Made by a program: the position numbers and the translations under genes. DNA of 64,000 nucleotides. Origin: SMWD01 sp964629475 (GTDB taxonomy: Bacteria; Pseudomonadota; Gammaproteobacteria; Steroidobacterales; GCA-2729495). Where the stretch lies: the NCBI GenBank assembly GCA_964629475.1, contig CAZVQW010000011.1, positions 41,930 to 105,929 of the forward strand. The letters run 5' to 3'. Within the stretch, counting starts at the first letter, position 1. Each line of letters opens with the position of its first letter. This document shows positions 46,188-55,707 of the stretch, one piece after another. The notes under the pieces are model-generated. The model searched no databases, was not told the origin of the DNA, and saw nothing but the letters and a program-made list of their open reading frames with translations.

Positions 46188-47465
46188 TTGAAAATTGCAT
46201 TTGTTGCTCAACCATTTGATGCTCTGCCGTCACGATCAGGTTCCTCCCTGGCAATCTGGGTGGATGAACTCGCGCGAAGACTTTCAGCACAGCATGAGGT
46301 GCGGGTTTTCTGCGCAGAAGTTCCGGATTCCGAAGAAAAAGGTTTTGATGCATATGATATCGAGCGCATCTCCACCCGGTTTGATGAAAATATCGAAGCC
46401 GGCGTGGGCATCGTTGAGCGCAGGTTGGGCTGGGTCGATCAGGTCAATCGAGCGTTTTATCATCGGCACTACTATTATTCCTGGCCATGCTATTTTAAGT
46501 ATGCGAACTCCGTGGCTCGATCAGTCAGCAGGTTTCAGCCGGACTGGGTGATACTCCTTAATTTTTCTCAGTTTGTGCCCACTTTCCGTTTCTGGAACAA
46601 AAACGCAAAAATATTTTTGATGATGCAGTGCGACTGGCTGGTGGAAATGCCATCTGACTCAACAAGACAACGCCTGTCATCTGTAAATGCGATTGGCGGA
46701 TGCAGTCAATATATTGCAGATGGGGCCGGGAAGCGGTTTCCGGAATACGCTTCGAAATGTCATACGGTTTACAATGCCAGCGATACTGAGCGTTTTAATG
46801 CATCCGATTCTGTTGCAGATGAAGTAGAGCATTTACGCGGGCAATACCATCTTCACGGAAAGCGCGTCATTTTGTTTGTCGGACGCATGGCGCCTGAAAA
46901 AGGCGTGCACACTTTACTTCAGGCAATGGCGGAAGTAATTAAAAAACACCCGAATACCGTGTTGCTGCTTGCCGGAAATGTCTCGCGTCAACCTCCCAGT
47001 CCAAAATGGATATTCGAGGCTGATGCCGAGTTTGAGCATTTCGCAACACTGAATCACAATTATGGGACCGTACTGGAAGATCTCGGTAAGGAACTGGGTG
47101 AGTCGGTACGGGTTCTCGGGCATGTGAATCACTATGAACTTCCGAGTTTGTATTCTCTGGCCGATATCTTCGTTCATCCGGCGGTCTGGAATGAGCCGTT
47201 TGGGATGATTCTTACCGAAGCAATGGCATGCGGTACGCCGGTTATTTCAACCAAGTCAGGCGGTATACCGGAAATAATCGAGGACGGAGTGACCGGTCTG
47301 CTTGTCGGTCGCGGCGAGGTCGGAGAACTGGCCAATGCAATCACTCAATTGCTTGAAAATGATGAGTTCAGGGAACAGATTGGCCAAAGAAGTCAGAACC
47401 TTGTACGAGACAGATTTACCTGGGAAAAAACGGCAGGAATGCTGCTGGATGTTTTGGAAGATTGA
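46188..47465 (+). CDS. GT4 family glycosyltransferase
   Basis: About 425 residues with a GT-B fold. The C-terminal donor domain has ILFVGRMAPEKGVHTLLQAM and the EX7E motif in EPFGMILTEAMACGTPV, followed by GGIPEIIEDGVTGLLV. Likely a cytoplasmic retaining transferase extending the lipid-linked glycan. TTG 46188 (LKIAFVAQ) is preferred, preceded by AGAGGCGGA; TTG 46167 is in frame. Confidence 0.88.
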   Translation: MKIAFVAQPFDALPSRSGSSLAIWVDELARRLSAQHEVRVFCAEVPDSEEKGFDAYDIERISTRFDENIEAGVGIVERRLGWVDQVNRAFYHRHYYYSWPCYFKYANSVARSVSRFQPDWVILLNFSQFVPTFRFWNKNAKIFLMMQCDWLVEMPSDSTRQRLSSVNAIGGCSQYIADGAGKRFPEYASKCHTVYNASDTERFNASDSVADEVEHLRGQYHLHGKRVILFVGRMAPEKGVHTLLQAMAEVIKKHPNTVLLLAGNVSRQPPSPKWIFEADAEFEHFATLNHNYGTVLEDLGKELGESVRVLGHVNHYELPSLYSLADIFVHPAVWNEPFGMILTEAMACGTPVISTKSGGIPEIIEDGVTGLLVGRGEVGELANAITQLLENDEFREQIGQRSQNLVRDRFTWEKTAGMLLDVLED

Positions 47466-47557
47466 GCGGTGGTTCCTAGCCCAAAGAGATGCAAATGATC
47501 GATAATGGCGGAATCCTTGAATGGCAAGGCGACGCGATTCCAATAGAGTGAAATCAG

Positions 47558-48526
47558 ATGACCAAGCAATTTGAGACAAAGCGAATTCTCGTGACCGGCG
47601 GAGCGGGCTTTCTGGGCTCCCATTTGTGTGACGTGCTTATGGCGCAGGGTCACGATGTGCTCTGTGTCGATAATTACTACACGGGAACGAAGAAGAATGT
47701 TGCTCATCTTCTGGATGAACCATTGTTCGAAATGATGCGGCATGATGTGACATTTCCGCTCTATGTCGAAGTGGATGAAATATATAACCTGGCCTGTCCT
47801 GCATCACCCGTTCACTATCAACATGACCCGGTACAAACAACCAAAACCAGCGTACATGGGGCGATCAATGTACTTGGCCTGGCAAAGCGTACGAATGCCA
47901 AAATCTTCCAGGCTTCGACCAGTGAAGTCTATGGCGATCCGGATGTGCATCCGCAAACAGAAGATTACTGGGGGCATGTAAATCCGATTGGAACCCGTGC
48001 TTGCTATGATGAAGGCAAGCGTTGTGCCGAGACTCTCTTTTTTGACTACTATCGGCAACACAAACTGCGTATCAAGGTCGCGCGTATATTCAATACCTAT
48101 GGGCCGCGCATGCATCCAAATGACGGTCGCGTCGTTTCCAATTTTATCGTCCAGGCGCTCAAGAATGAGCCCATCACGCTATTTGGTGACGGGGAACAGT
48201 CCAGATCATTTTGTTATGTGTCGGATTTGGTTGACGGGTTTATCAAACTGATGAATTCAGCGGATGAAATTACCGGGCCAATCAATTTGGGTAATCCGAA
48301 TGAGTTTACGATCCGGGAGCTTGCGGAAGCTGTTAAGAGTCAAATCGGATCAAAATCAAAATTTGTATTTCGTGAACTCCCAAGCGACGATCCGCGCCAG
48401 CGGCAGCCGGATATTGCACAGGCACGTGAAAAATTAAACTGGGAACCGAAGATTCAGCTGGCGGAAGGGCTGGGCGATACGATCAGCTATTTCGATGAAT
48501 TGCTGAGTAACGGGGCTGAAGCCTGA
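47558..48526 (+). CDS. UDP-glucuronate decarboxylase (UDP-xylose synthase)
   Basis: 322-residue short-chain dehydrogenase. NAD motif VTGGAGFLGSHL, then YNLACPASPVHYQ, STSEVYGDP, catalytic YDEGKR and RIFNTYGPRMHPNDGRVVSN, all characteristic of UXS. Converts UDP-glucuronate to UDP-xylose, which indicates xylose (or a derivative) in the glycan made by this cluster. Last gene of the cluster, 92 bases after the GT4 gene and convergent with a MATE gene. Confidence 0.94.
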   Translation: MTKQFETKRILVTGGAGFLGSHLCDVLMAQGHDVLCVDNYYTGTKKNVAHLLDEPLFEMMRHDVTFPLYVEVDEIYNLACPASPVHYQHDPVQTTKTSVHGAINVLGLAKRTNAKIFQASTSEVYGDPDVHPQTEDYWGHVNPIGTRACYDEGKRCAETLFFDYYRQHKLRIKVARIFNTYGPRMHPNDGRVVSNFIVQALKNEPITLFGDGEQSRSFCYVSDLVDGFIKLMNSADEITGPINLGNPNEFTIRELAEAVKSQIGSKSKFVFRELPSDDPRQRQPDIAQAREKLNWEPKIQLAEGLGDTISYFDELLSNGAEA

Positions 48527-48546
48527 GAAAGTCTGTAAATAATCCG

Positions 48547-49926
48547 TCAGGTTTGCAGCACAGTCTTGTCTTCGGTGATCGCTCGTTGAAATGCGATCCG
48601 GAACCAGGCCCGGCCGACGCCGCCGGCAACGAAGTTTGCCGTGCACGCAGCTGCGAAGACACCGATGAGACCAAATAGCTTGGCGAGCAGGAACGCGAGC
48701 GGCGCATAAACCAGGACCGTGCGCGTCAATGACACAAACATCGCTGGCATTGGCTTGCCGATTGCATTGAACGAAGAGTTGACCGTCATGGCCATGCCGA
48801 GCGCAAGGTAGCTGATTGGCACGATACGCATATGCAGTTGTGCGGTTGTAATAGCTTTCGGGTCATCGGTGAAAACGCCGGCGATATACGGTGACATCAA
48901 TGCCAGAATGCCGGCGATGATCAGTCCGTATACTAATGAAAATCGATAACACCAGCGTACACCGAGGTTGACCCGGTCGTATTGCTGAGCACCAAAATTC
49001 TGGCCGACGAAGGGTGTGACGGCTGCGCTCAGCGCCATGACAGCCAATACGGCCAGGCCTTCAACACGTGAAGCAATACCGAAGCCGGCTACGGCTTCCT
49101 GACCGAACTGCGCTACCTGGTACGTGATGAACGCCGTGGTGACCGGTGCGATCAGATTGCTGGCCATCGCCGGCAGGCCGACATGCAGGATGCGTTGCCA
49201 CGAGTCGAGCAGCTTGTCGAGCCACAGGTGTCGCCACGAGATCAGGTGTTGCTTGAAGGTTATGACTGCCAGTGAGGCAATCATCGTCCCGGCATTGGCC
49301 ACTATCGTCGAGATCGCGGCACCTTCGACCTCGAGTCTTGGGAAACCGAACAGGCCGAAAATCAGGATCGGATCGAGCGCAATGTTCGAAAGCGCAGCGG
49401 CCGTCATGATTTTTGCCGGTGTCCTGGCATTTCCCGATGCGCGCAGCACCGCGTTACTGATCATCGGAGTGACGAGAAAAATGCCACCCCAGTAATAAAT
49501 CTTCATGTAGCGATGAATGATCGGTAGCGTCGTTTCATCTGCACCGAGTAGCTTGAACAGCGGGTCAATCGTCGCGAGCCCGGCCGTGATGACGGTGAGC
49601 CCCGTCACGATACCGAGCAGCATCGCGTGGATGGCGACACGTTCGACCTGCTCTTGTTTCTGTGCGCCGAACAGGCGCGAACAAACAGATGACGTGCCGA
49701 TGCCGAGCCCCATCGTGATCGCCGTGACGATAAAGGCGACCGGAAACGTAAAGCTGATCGCCGCGAGTTCCTGGGTGCCGAGCTGACCGACAAAAAAAGT
49801 ATCTGCAAGGCTATAAGACAGCAGTGCAACCATGCCTATCATCATCGGCAGCATCAGCGACAGGATCGATTCGCCGATCGGCCCCTCGGCCAGGTTACGA
49901 CCGCCTTTTCTTGATTTTTGTTGCAT
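48547..49926 (-). CDS. MATE family efflux transporter (1)
   Basis: 459 residues, 12 membrane segments, MatE repeats with ILSLMLPMMIGMVALLSYSLADTF at the N-terminus region and the second half starting near residue 240. Exports drugs or metabolites using Na+ or H+; substrate unknown. I choose ATG 49926 (MQQKSRKGG) over the in-frame TTG 49956. GC-rich like the flanks, so the AT-rich island ends before it. Confidence 0.9.
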   Translation of the reverse strand: MQQKSRKGGRNLAEGPIGESILSLMLPMMIGMVALLSYSLADTFFVGQLGTQELAAISFTFPVAFIVTAITMGLGIGTSSVCSRLFGAQKQEQVERVAIHAMLLGIVTGLTVITAGLATIDPLFKLLGADETTLPIIHRYMKIYYWGGIFLVTPMISNAVLRASGNARTPAKIMTAAALSNIALDPILIFGLFGFPRLEVEGAAISTIVANAGTMIASLAVITFKQHLISWRHLWLDKLLDSWQRILHVGLPAMASNLIAPVTTAFITYQVAQFGQEAVAGFGIASRVEGLAVLAVMALSAAVTPFVGQNFGAQQYDRVNLGVRWCYRFSLVYGLIIAGILALMSPYIAGVFTDDPKAITTAQLHMRIVPISYLALGMAMTVNSSFNAIGKPMPAMFVSLTRTVLVYAPLAFLLAKLFGLIGVFAAACTANFVAGGVGRAWFRIAFQRAITEDKTVLQT

Positions 49927-50087
49927 TCTTACTGTTTTATCGAGCCTGAGTTTCAAGGCGCAGAGTACGGGTGAGTTTGCCCTGTGTCACCAAGTCACCA
50001 GACGAGCCACCGGTGGCCGGTCATTCGACGGGTATCAGGGGGTGGTGGGATTGCCGGCTTGTGTCAGTCCGGGCCTTATCAGCGGCC

Positions 50088-50093
50088 TATAAT
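50088..50093 (+). promoter_or_regulatory. Candidate -10 for the FAH-family gene
   Basis: A perfect TATAAT lies 65 bases before the ATG. The matching -35 (TCAGTC at 18 bases) is poor. Confidence 0.38.
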
Positions 50094-50157
50094 GCAGCCA
50101 GAATGTGCCGTGTTTTTTCAGCGCCCCGAGTAAGAGAATAATCACAAGAGAGTCAAT

Positions 50158-50994
50158 ATGAAGTTTGCAAGTTTTTCCGGCCCGGACTCGGGTGGTTTCG
50201 GAATCGTCGAAGACGATTGCATACACCCGGTCGTGGATAGCCGGTTTCCGGATTTGAAGAACGTTATTTTCAACGCCGCTTATGCTGACGCCGCAGCCGC
50301 AGCGTCAGATCCGGTCCCGTTGAGCGATGTGTTGCTGGCGCCGGTGTTACCGAATCCGGGCAAGATCATTTGTATTGGCATGAACTACCTTGCTCACATT
50401 AATGAGATGGACCGGAAACGGCCGGCTTATCCGACCATGTTTACCCGCTTCCCGGACAGCCTCGTCGGCCACGGCCGGCCACTGGTTCGACCGGTCGTAT
50501 CGACGCACTTTGATTTTGAAGGTGAACTGGCCGTCGTGATCGGCCGGCCGGCTCGCCACGTAACTGCGGATCAGGCGCTCGACTATGTCGCGGGCTATGC
50601 CTGTTTTCTCGACGGTTCAGTCCGTGACTATCAGCGGCAAACCTCGCAATTTGTCGCCGGCAAAAATTTTCGCCACAGCGGCGCTTTTGGCCCCTGGCTG
50701 GTGACGACCGACGAGATTCCGGATCCGCGTGTGCTAACCCTCGAGACCCGGGTTAATGGTCAGGTCATGCAGGTCGGTCGCATCGACGACCTGTGTTTCG
50801 ATATTGGCGCCTTGATCGAGTACCTGTCGAAGATCTGCCAGCTGGATCCGGGTGACATCATTGCGACCGGCACACCAAGTGGTATCGGCGAGGCCCGCGA
50901 TCCGCAGGTTTGGCTGCAGCCCGGTGATGTTGTCGAGGTCGATATCGATCAGGTGGGGGTGCTGCGTAATGTGGTTGTGGATGAGGAAGTCTGA
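50158..50994 (+). CDS. Fumarylacetoacetate hydrolase family protein
   Basis: 278 residues. The C-terminal FAH domain (about 65-275) has CIGMNYLAHINEM, metal-binding FEGELAVVIG, FLDGSVRDYQ, GKNFRHSGAFGPW and TGTPSGIGEARDP. The family covers acylpyruvases, decarboxylases and hydratases of aromatic breakdown; the substrate is open. AAGAGAG precedes the ATG. Confidence 0.9.
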   Translation: MKFASFSGPDSGGFGIVEDDCIHPVVDSRFPDLKNVIFNAAYADAAAAASDPVPLSDVLLAPVLPNPGKIICIGMNYLAHINEMDRKRPAYPTMFTRFPDSLVGHGRPLVRPVVSTHFDFEGELAVVIGRPARHVTADQALDYVAGYACFLDGSVRDYQRQTSQFVAGKNFRHSGAFGPWLVTTDEIPDPRVLTLETRVNGQVMQVGRIDDLCFDIGALIEYLSKICQLDPGDIIATGTPSGIGEARDPQVWLQPGDVVEVDIDQVGVLRNVVVDEEV

Positions 50995-51013
50995 CTTCTG
51001 AGGTCAGGCTGCC

Positions 51014-51092
51014 GCCGGTCAGGGCCGGGGATATGCCCCTCGCCTCCGGAAGTCATTAGTCGGGTCGGGGCATATCCCCGGCCCTGACCGGC
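51014..51092. repeat. Large hairpin repeat with conserved loop, copy 1
   Basis: Perfect 26-base arms (51014-51039 and 51067-51092; core GGGCCGGGGATATGCCCC) around a 27-base loop. It lies between the convergent FAH and dienelactone hydrolase genes. The left arm core and the whole loop recur identically at 63956-64000 (45 of 45 bases). It could act as a bidirectional terminator, though no T-run follows. Confidence 0.88.
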
Positions 51093-51125
51093 TACTATGG
51101 TGGCACGATTGTGGCTCAGTATTGT

Positions 51126-51800
51126 TTAATCGATATGCTGAGTCAGGAATTCCAGCGTTCTGTCGAGTGCGAGCTTTGCGCTGTCAGGAGCAAAGTCATC
51201 ACGTTCGTCACAGTTAAAACCATGTCCCGCATCGGCGTAGATATATGACGGGTGATTTGGCCTGGCGTTGCTGATTGTCTCGATCATATCTGCCGGAATA
51301 AGCGGGTCATTCGCACCGAAGTGATAGATGACCGGACACTGCGGTTGTTCATCCAGCCAGTCGACTATCATGCGTCCGTAGTAGGCAACCGCTGCATCGA
51401 TATCGAGACGACAGGCCGCCAGATCGGCGATCGCGCCGCCCCAGCAATAGCCGATTACGGCAACTTTGCCGGCCGCGCGCAAGGCGGTAACGGTGGCTTG
51501 TATATCGGCCATGACATCGCCCGGATCGAGTTTCATCATGGTTGACCGGCCTTCATCCACATCCGAGTAGTCGAGAATGATATCGGGACGTACGCGGTCA
51601 AACAGGCTCGGTGCGATCGCTATATAGCCGTGTTCGGCATACTGATCCACTACGCGCCGGATATGATCGGTGATGCCGAAAATTTCCTGCACGATGACGA
51701 TGCCACCCTTTGGTGTCTCCCCTGAAGAGGCTTCAGGGGTCGCCCGGTATCCGGCTAGCGTATGCCCGTCATTGGTTGTCAGTTGAATCATTTCGCCCAT
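51126..51800 (-). CDS. Dienelactone hydrolase family protein
   Basis: 224-residue alpha/beta hydrolase. Nucleophile Cys in GYCWGGAIADLAA, upstream EIFGITDHIRRV, and the catalytic His in DAGHGFNCDERDD. Hydrolyses dienelactone-like esters; the physiological substrate is unknown. It follows the symporter gene by 34 bases. MGEM or the Met at residue 4 may be the start. Confidence 0.9.
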   Translation of the reverse strand: MGEMIQLTTNDGHTLAGYRATPEASSGETPKGGIVIVQEIFGITDHIRRVVDQYAEHGYIAIAPSLFDRVRPDIILDYSDVDEGRSTMMKLDPGDVMADIQATVTALRAAGKVAVIGYCWGGAIADLAACRLDIDAAVAYYGRMIVDWLDEQPQCPVIYHFGANDPLIPADMIETISNARPNHPSYIYADAGHGFNCDERDDFAPDSAKLALDRTLEFLTQHID

Positions 51801-51834
51801 CGGGTCGCTCCATACTATTGTTATCGGCAGCCTG

Positions 51835-53577
51835 CTACTCGACGTCTTTGCCGCTGATCAGGTCCTCGAGCGACGGTGGCGTGTGTTCGGGCCCCATGCG
51901 ACCGGAATCCAGGCGCGCGAAATAGTCCTTGTACGCAATCATGGCCTGACGGCCAAGAACCCACATGATTGGCACGTTGACGAACAGCATGATGCCCGTG
52001 CCGATGCCCGTCAGGTTATCGAGTTGCGCATCCGTCTGCAGAAAGCCCCATGTGGCGACGATCGTCAGTGAGCAAAACACGAGTTTGTAGGGCAGCACTG
52101 CTCGTTCACCGGCCAGGTAGACGATGCCCTGCTCACCGTAATAGCTCCATGAGATCAGCGTGGAAATTGCGAACAGCCAGACCGCAATGGTGACCAGCCA
52201 TTTTCCGAGTCCGGGCACGACGCTGTCGAAGGCTCGGGCCGTTAGCGTCGCGCCGACATAGCTGACGAAAATACCCGGTTCCGCCAGTTGCGGTTTTGCC
52301 GTGCTGCTCAGCGTGTCCCACGTGATTTGCAATGGTCCGGTGCTAAGCCCGGCAGCTCCGTCATTTTCGGTGATTGTGCCGGTCAGGCGGTTCAGGTCAT
52401 TACCGCTTTGCGGGTTTGGATCGGCGTGCACGATGACGAATACACGATCGCCTTCCTGCCAATCTTCGCCGATCCGTGGCGGCGCCGTATGCGTTTCAAT
52501 GCTCCATTGGGATTCAGCGGTCGCGACGATAGAGACAGGCGCCTCGAATGTCGCCTCGGCGCTGCGGTTCCAGGTACCGGTCACCAGTATGACGAGAGCG
52601 GTCAGCGTACAGACGACGAGTGTGTCGATAAATGGTTCGAGACCGGCGACGATGCCCTCGCGTACCGGTTCATCGGTTTTGGCGGCCGAATGAGCGATCG
52701 GTGAAGAGCCCTGCCCCGCCTCATTCGAAAACAGCGCGCGCTTCATGCCGAATAAAAATGCGTATCCCATCGTACCGCCGATGAACGCGCCGGTTGACTC
52801 GAGTGGCGAGAATGCCCCGCGGAAGATCAGTGCGAAAATGCCCGGAATTTCACCGATATGGTTGATCAGTACATAGAAGGCAGCGGTCAGGTACAACACG
52901 ATCATGACGGGGACGAGTCGGCCGGCGACGCCGCCGATGCGCTTGATGCCGCCGATGATGACCATGCCGACAATGATCGCGAGAATAATTCCGGTCACGA
53001 TGCTCGGGATACCGAAATAAGATTCGGTGATGACACCGACATTCCAGGCCTGGAACATGTTGCCGCCGGTAATCGCCGACACCAGCAATGTCACGCAGAA
53101 TAGCGCGCCGAGGCCCCGGCCCAGGCCGGCGAGTTTCGGCGAGCGCATCGCCAGGCCCTTGCTGACGACCCACATCGGCCCGCCATGTGGATTGTCCGGG
53201 TCGTCGGTATTGCGATAGAGCATCGACAGCGTGACTTCGGTCAGTTTGATCGCCATGCCGAAAAAACCGACGATCCACATCCAGAACACGGCGCCCGGAC
53301 CGCCGAGGGAGATAGCCAGCGCGACCCCGCCGATGTTGCCGAGTCCGACCGTCGCCGACAGTGCGGCCGACAGGGCCTGAAAGTGGTTAATGGCGCCCGG
53401 ATCGTCCGGGTCGTCATAGACACCGCGAATCACATGGAAACCGTGGGTGATGGCCCGGTACTGGCCGACGCCGCTCCAGACCGTGAACAGAATACCCGTG
53501 CCCAGCAGCGCGTACAGCACGGTGTTTTGCCACAGGAACGAGTTTACGGTGGTTAGAAAGAGGTCGAGAGTGCTCAT
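51835..53577 (-). CDS. Sodium:alanine symporter family (AGCS) with extra domain
   Basis: 580 residues. Core marks of Na+/amino-acid symporters: SATVGLGNIGGVALAISLGG and SNEAGQGSSPIAHSAA. A predicted hydrophilic insert of about 85-100 residues (about 339-440) splits the C-terminal membrane segments and explains the length, as family members usually have about 450-490 residues. It is preceded by a thiolase gene (one-base gap), so co-translation is likely. Start ATG 53577. Confidence 0.9.
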   Translation of the reverse strand: MSTLDLFLTTVNSFLWQNTVLYALLGTGILFTVWSGVGQYRAITHGFHVIRGVYDDPDDPGAINHFQALSAALSATVGLGNIGGVALAISLGGPGAVFWMWIVGFFGMAIKLTEVTLSMLYRNTDDPDNPHGGPMWVVSKGLAMRSPKLAGLGRGLGALFCVTLLVSAITGGNMFQAWNVGVITESYFGIPSIVTGIILAIIVGMVIIGGIKRIGGVAGRLVPVMIVLYLTAAFYVLINHIGEIPGIFALIFRGAFSPLESTGAFIGGTMGYAFLFGMKRALFSNEAGQGSSPIAHSAAKTDEPVREGIVAGLEPFIDTLVVCTLTALVILVTGTWNRSAEATFEAPVSIVATAESQWSIETHTAPPRIGEDWQEGDRVFVIVHADPNPQSGNDLNRLTGTITENDGAAGLSTGPLQITWDTLSSTAKPQLAEPGIFVSYVGATLTARAFDSVVPGLGKWLVTIAVWLFAISTLISWSYYGEQGIVYLAGERAVLPYKLVFCSLTIVATWGFLQTDAQLDNLTGIGTGIMLFVNVPIMWVLGRQAMIAYKDYFARLDSGRMGPEHTPPSLEDLISGKDVE

Positions 53578-53578
53578 A

Positions 53579-54859
53579 CTATTTCTCAACTATTGCCGTT
53601 ACGCCCATGCCGCCGGCCGTACAGACGGAAATCAGACCGCGGCCCGAGCCGCGTTCATCGAGCATTTTGGCGAGGCTGGCGACGATGCGCGCTCCGGTTG
53701 CGCCGAATGGATGTCCGATGGCCAGGCTACCACCCTTGGTATTCAGTTTTGCACGGTCGATCGGGCCCAGTGGCGCATCACGGCCGAGGCGTTCACGACA
53801 GTATTCCGGTGACTCCCAGGCCTTGAGTGTGGCAAGTGTTTGCGCGGCGAATGCCTCGTGGATTTCGAACAGGTCGATGGCGTCAAAATCGAGTCGGGCG
53901 TCCGCCAACATATTCGATACGGAATAGGCGGGCGCCATCAACAGGCCCTCGGACTTGATGAAATCGACGGCGGCAACCTTGCCGTAGCGCAGGTAGGCCT
54001 GGATCGGCAGGCCACGTTCCCGTGCCCATGTTTCCGATGCGAGTAGCACACCGGCGGCACCATCCGTCAGTGGTGTGCTGTTTCCGGCGGTCATCGTGCC
54101 GGCGCCGCTGCGGTCGAAGACCGGCTTCAGCGCAGCGAGTTTCTCAATTGTCGTGTCGCGGCGCAGATTGTTGTCCTCCGTGACGCCCTTCAGCGGCATG
54201 ATGAGATCGTCATAAAAGCCTGCATCGTAGGCCGCCGCGGTGCGCCGGTGACTCTCGGCCGCAAGTTCGTCCTGTGCCTCGCGCGTAATCTGCCAGTCCT
54301 TTGCCGTGACTTCCGTGCTCTGGCCCATGCTGAGGCCGGTCCTGGGCTCCGTAACGCCGGGTAGCTCCGGTTTGAAATGCTGCGGGCGCAAGCCAAGCCA
54401 TGGTTTGATCTTTGTGCCTGGTGAACGGCCGCGAAAACTACTGAGCAGGACATTGCGGTACCCGTCCGGGTAAACGATCGGTGTGTCGCTGATGCTGTCC
54501 GTACCGGCGGCAATACCGGCATCGATCTGGCCGAGGGCAATTTTATTGCCGATCTGGATAGCTGTCTCGAGACTCGTACCGCAGGCTCGTTGCAGGTCGA
54601 ATGCCGGTGTTTCGGGTGCGAGCCCGCTGCCCAGTACGGCTTCACGCGCAAGATTCCAGTCACGTGAGTGCTTGATGACAGCGCCGGCCGATACGTCACC
54701 GAGTGCAACGCCGTGGAGCTGAAACTTGTCGACAAGGCCGCTGAGTACGGCAGTCAGCATGTCCTGATTAGACAGTCGGGCGTATTTTGTATGTGCCCGG
54801 CAGAACGGGATACGTAGTCCGCCAACGATAGCGACCTTGCGTGGTGCGTCGTAGTACAT
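53579..54859 (-). CDS. Acetyl-CoA C-acyltransferase (thiolase)
   Basis: 426 residues. Nucleophile Cys in DLQRACGTSLETA, catalytic EIHEAFAAQ, GHPFGATGAR and CTAGGMG with the second Cys. Catalyses thiolysis or condensation of acyl-CoAs; the length and the FRGRSPGTKIKPW insert are closest to FadI-type enzymes. No hydratase/dehydrogenase partner is adjacent. AGGA precedes the ATG; 18 bases after the DUF924 gene. Confidence 0.93.
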   Translation of the reverse strand: MYYDAPRKVAIVGGLRIPFCRAHTKYARLSNQDMLTAVLSGLVDKFQLHGVALGDVSAGAVIKHSRDWNLAREAVLGSGLAPETPAFDLQRACGTSLETAIQIGNKIALGQIDAGIAAGTDSISDTPIVYPDGYRNVLLSSFRGRSPGTKIKPWLGLRPQHFKPELPGVTEPRTGLSMGQSTEVTAKDWQITREAQDELAAESHRRTAAAYDAGFYDDLIMPLKGVTEDNNLRRDTTIEKLAALKPVFDRSGAGTMTAGNSTPLTDGAAGVLLASETWARERGLPIQAYLRYGKVAAVDFIKSEGLLMAPAYSVSNMLADARLDFDAIDLFEIHEAFAAQTLATLKAWESPEYCRERLGRDAPLGPIDRAKLNTKGGSLAIGHPFGATGARIVASLAKMLDERGSGRGLISVCTAGGMGVTAIVEK

Positions 54860-54877
54860 GGAGTCCTCGTCTTAGGT

Positions 54878-55489
54878 CTATTGTCCGAACGACGGATTGT
54901 CGTCGGCAAGATAAGTGGCTTCGGCGCTGGAGTTTGGTCTGCCGAGCACAGCATTGCGGTGCGGGAAACGTCCGAATTCGGCCACGATATCCCGATGCAG
55001 TTCCGCGAATTGGGCCGCGGCCAGGAAGGTCTCATGCAGCGTGCCGGATACGGTTTCGGCCAGTGCATTAAAAATACCCACTGATTTTTCCTGGATTTTC
55101 AGTGACTCGGAGTGCTGGAGTGGCATAAAGAAAAACATTCGCTCGAAAGAGTTCAGTTGTTTGTGATCGCCGGCCATTGTGCCTTCAATGGCGATTTTGA
55201 GCGCCGTTTTGTCGTGCGTGTAGGCACCCGCTGAGCCGCGATAGACGTTGCGGCAAAATTGATCGAGCAAGATGATCAGTGCCAGCCGGCCCTTTGGCGT
55301 CTTTGTCCAGTCATCGAGCCGGCCGGCTGTCGCCTGCTCGATCAGCGTGCCGAATTCCTCGTGAATCTGTGCGTCCAGTTCATCGCTGGCACCGAACCAC
55401 CGATCCATTCGGCTGTCGAGTTGCGGGCTGTCCAGTTCGCTGTCGCAAAACCAGAAGTCGAGCACGCGCTGAATGTCGGGATTGTCCAT
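54878..55489 (-). CDS. DUF924 family protein
   Basis: 203 residues, TPR-like helical fold expected. Family marks: VLDFWF near the start, ALIILLDQFCRNVYRGSA, FFFMPLQHSES and FGRFPHRNAVLGR near the end. Function unknown. I start at ATG 55489 (MDNPDIQ), dropping 16 upstream residues. Probable first gene of a leftward operon with thiolase, symporter and dienelactone hydrolase. Confidence 0.92.
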   Translation of the reverse strand: MDNPDIQRVLDFWFCDSELDSPQLDSRMDRWFGASDELDAQIHEEFGTLIEQATAGRLDDWTKTPKGRLALIILLDQFCRNVYRGSAGAYTHDKTALKIAIEGTMAGDHKQLNSFERMFFFMPLQHSESLKIQEKSVGIFNALAETVSGTLHETFLAAAQFAELHRDIVAEFGRFPHRNAVLGRPNSSAEATYLADDNPSFGQ

Positions 55490-55582
55490 CGCGTGAATGA
55501 TGACACGATCACGGTTGTGAAAACGAATTAAGTTCACACATCATTGCTGCTTTGGCAATACGGTTGCAGCGTTGTCGGTGCA

Positions 55583-55612
55583 TTGAGCTGTGGGCATTTA
55601 CTGTTCTATAAT
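55583..55612 (+). promoter_or_regulatory. Sigma70 promoter for gltB-gltD
   Basis: TTGAGC and TATAAT separated by 18 bases. It would start transcription near 55619 and give a leader of about 185 bases that contains a 23-bp palindrome. Confidence 0.6.
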
Positions 55613-55707
55613 GCGCGGTTCCGGGCGGCCGATGCAAAGCCACCAAGGTGGCCGCCGAACTCAGTAATAACAAGCGGTTACGGTAGCTCAAAGTGTAGTG
55701 TGCCATT

